Positions 63,107 through 64,000 of a stretch of 64,000 bases of DNA are shown here, piece after piece (position 1 is the first letter of the stretch; every line of letters starts with the position of its first letter). The DNA lies in contig NZ_CP046244.1 in the NCBI RefSeq assembly GCF_009735625.1, positions 3,050,909 to 3,114,908 of the forward strand, written 5' to 3'. The notes under the pieces were generated by a model, which saw nothing but the letters and a program-made list of their open reading frames with translations, was not told the DNA's origin and did no database searches. The stretch is from Moorella glycerini. Its GTDB lineage: Bacteria > Bacillota > DSM-521 > Neomoorellales > Neomoorellaceae. The position numbers and the translations under genes are program-made.

Positions 63107-63132
63107 ATTTCGCGAAAAAGAGGCAAAATCCT
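63107..63132 (-). promoter_or_regulatory. Sigma-H-like promoter upstream of ispH-S1
   Basis: Minus strand AGGATTT (63126-63132), 14 bases, GAAAT (63107-63111), resembling the sigma-H pattern AGGA-T ... GAAT. A sigma-A reading TTGCCT-17-AATAAT overlaps it, so the assignment is open. Confidence 0.35.
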
Positions 63133-63142
63133 GCCTGTCATT

Positions 63143-63166
63143 AAAAAAAGCCGGCCTTAAGCCAGC
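63143..63166 (-). terminator. Terminator of the cmk-plsC unit
   Basis: GCTGGC/GCCGGC stem overlapping the plsC stop codon, loop TTAAG, followed by TTTTTTT. Confidence 0.8.
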
Positions 63167-63825
63167 ATTTTGGCTACTGCCTGGTAAGCGGCAACCGTCA
63201 GGTCCTGGACTTGTTGGGGTGTACTTGGACCTGCAGTCTCAAATTTTAAAGGCCGGCCGATGATCACTTTAATCCTGCCGCCACGAAAGACTCTATTGGT
63301 ATTTTTTACGGCCACCGGCAGTAAGGGGGCACCGGTTTTCAAGGCCAGCAGGGCGGCGCCATGCTGGAAAGGAAGTAGCCGGCCGTCCTTGCTGCGGGTG
63401 CCTTCGGGAAACATGCCGAGGACCTGGCCGTCCTGGAGGACCTCCAGGGCTGCTTTTAAGGCCGCCCGGTCGGAACGCCCCCGGCGGACGGGGAAGGCGT
63501 GCAGCCCCTTGATAATCCAGTTAACTACGGGAATATGGAAAAGTTCTTCCTTGGCCATAAAGCGCACCGTCCGGGGGGCAGCCACGCCGACTGCCACCGG
63601 GTCCAGGTAGGAAATATGATTAGCAATGACAATAACCGGTCCCTCAAGGGGAAAGTTTTCCCGTCCCTGAACTTCCCAGCGGCAGAAGAAACGCAAGAAG
63701 AGATAACAGACAAATTTAGCGAACTGGTAAAACACCTGGAGGATCCTCCGAAAATAGGGTTCTGCCAGAAATGGTACCTTCTGGTGGGGACATATCCCCA
63801 TCCTAACAGCCAGACAAATTTTCAT
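63157..63825 (-). CDS. plsC: 1-acyl-sn-glycerol-3-phosphate acyltransferase PlsC
   Basis: 222 residues. Catalytic IVIANHISYLDPVAVGVAAP holds HxxxxD near residue 70-78; MFPEGTRSKDGRLLPFQHGA is the glycerol phosphate-binding motif near 138. The N-terminal stretch of ~35 residues includes an amphipathic/hydrophobic helix. It makes phosphatidic acid. Start ATG overlaps the cmk stop (ATGA), although a second ATG eight codons in is possible. Confidence 0.93.
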   Translation of the reverse strand: MKICLAVRMGICPHQKVPFLAEPYFRRILQVFYQFAKFVCYLFLRFFCRWEVQGRENFPLEGPVIVIANHISYLDPVAVGVAAPRTVRFMAKEELFHIPVVNWIIKGLHAFPVRRGRSDRAALKAALEVLQDGQVLGMFPEGTRSKDGRLLPFQHGAALLALKTGAPLLPVAVKNTNRVFRGGRIKVIIGRPLKFETAGPSTPQQVQDLTVAAYQAVAKMLA

Positions 63826-64000
63826 CGTTCGCTGGCGGTGGCATTAACCCCACGATGGGCCTGGATTAGATCCAGCATTTTAGCCACTACTTCTGCAGCT
63901 TTCATATTAGTGGTATCAATGATCACGGCGTCGGGCGCTGGCTGCAAGGGGTCAACTTCACGCTGGCTATCCTGGGCATCCCGCCGGCGGATTTCTTCCT
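63822..64000 (-). CDS. cmk: Cytidylate kinase, C-terminal end (cut by window edge)
   Basis: The last 59 codons are in the window: EEIRRRDAQDSQREVDPLQP, then APDAVIIDTTNMKAAEVVAK and a stop overlapping plsC. The (R)RDxxDSxRxxxPLxxAxDA-IDTT signature marks the LID and last helix of CMP kinase. cmk-plsC-ispH-S1 is a conserved order in Clostridia. Confidence 0.9.
   Translation of the reverse strand, partial: EEIRRRDAQDSQREVDPLQPAPDAVIIDTTNMKAAEVVAKMLDLIQAHRGVNATASER

Overview
The window looks like chromosomal DNA of a thermophilic, anaerobic, endospore-forming acetogen of the Clostridia, very probably Moorella (M. thermoacetica or a close relative). The grounds are the G+C-rich Firmicutes codon use with strong Shine-Dalgarno sites, the divergent rubredoxin-oxidoreductase/rubredoxin and rubrerythrin-FprA-Hrb operons known from that organism, sporulation genes (spoIVA, spoIIP), a fused ispH-S1 gene typical of Clostridia, and an archaeal-type split glutamate synthase. 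Nothing in the window is phage or plasmid-like; mobile DNA is limited to one intact IS1634-type element and two transposase relics.

Layout. 0-7.5 kb: end of tatC, menG with a degenerate prenyl-synthase-like partner, speD, gnd, a transposase relic, a complete IS with terminal repeats and a target duplication, a nucleotidyltransferase/HEPN-like pair and tRNA-Pro(GGG). 7.5-11.7 kb: oxygen and NO defence (ferritin-like protein, two small rubredoxins, desulfoferrodoxin, rubrerythrin, flavodiiron FprA, Hrb). 11.8-31.1 kb: a nitrogen island with three glutamine synthetases, a glutamate synthase split over separate polypeptides plus two redox partners, an ANTAR response regulator, ammonium transporter and P-II protein. 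Leaders of glnA-2, glnA-3 and amt carry hairpins with six-base loops having G at position 4 (usually A at position 1) overlapping an intrinsic terminator, the signature of ANTAR-protein antitermination; glnA-1 has a partial version.

Inside the nitrogen island, at 20.4-24.8 kb, lies a foreign-looking group: two GT4 glycosyltransferases, one GT2 glycosyltransferase, a TasA/camelysin-like protein without signal peptide and an unrecognised protein. Two sites in it match the sporulation sigma-K consensus (AC, 17 bases, CATANNNTA), so I propose a late mother-cell module that makes a glycosylated spore-surface protein. This is the best candidate for an undescribed system.

31.1-38.9 kb: LysM protein and the aspartate-family genes metY-metX (SAM-I riboswitch) and hom-thrC-thrB-lysC (own promoter). 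39-50.2 kb: a FadR-type regulator divergent from an N-acyl-D-amino-acid deacylase with a symmetrical operator region, then a DeoR-TRAP transporter-catabolic operon (UroD-like protein, Zn dehydrogenase, class I aldolase, FGGY kinase) for an unknown carbohydrate-like substrate. 50.4-64 kb: housekeeping and sporulation genes on the minus strand (spoIVA, gpsA, plsY, der, radical-SAM DUF512, two DUF3189 proteins, spoIIP, DUF1614, fni, ispH-S1, plsC, end of cmk).
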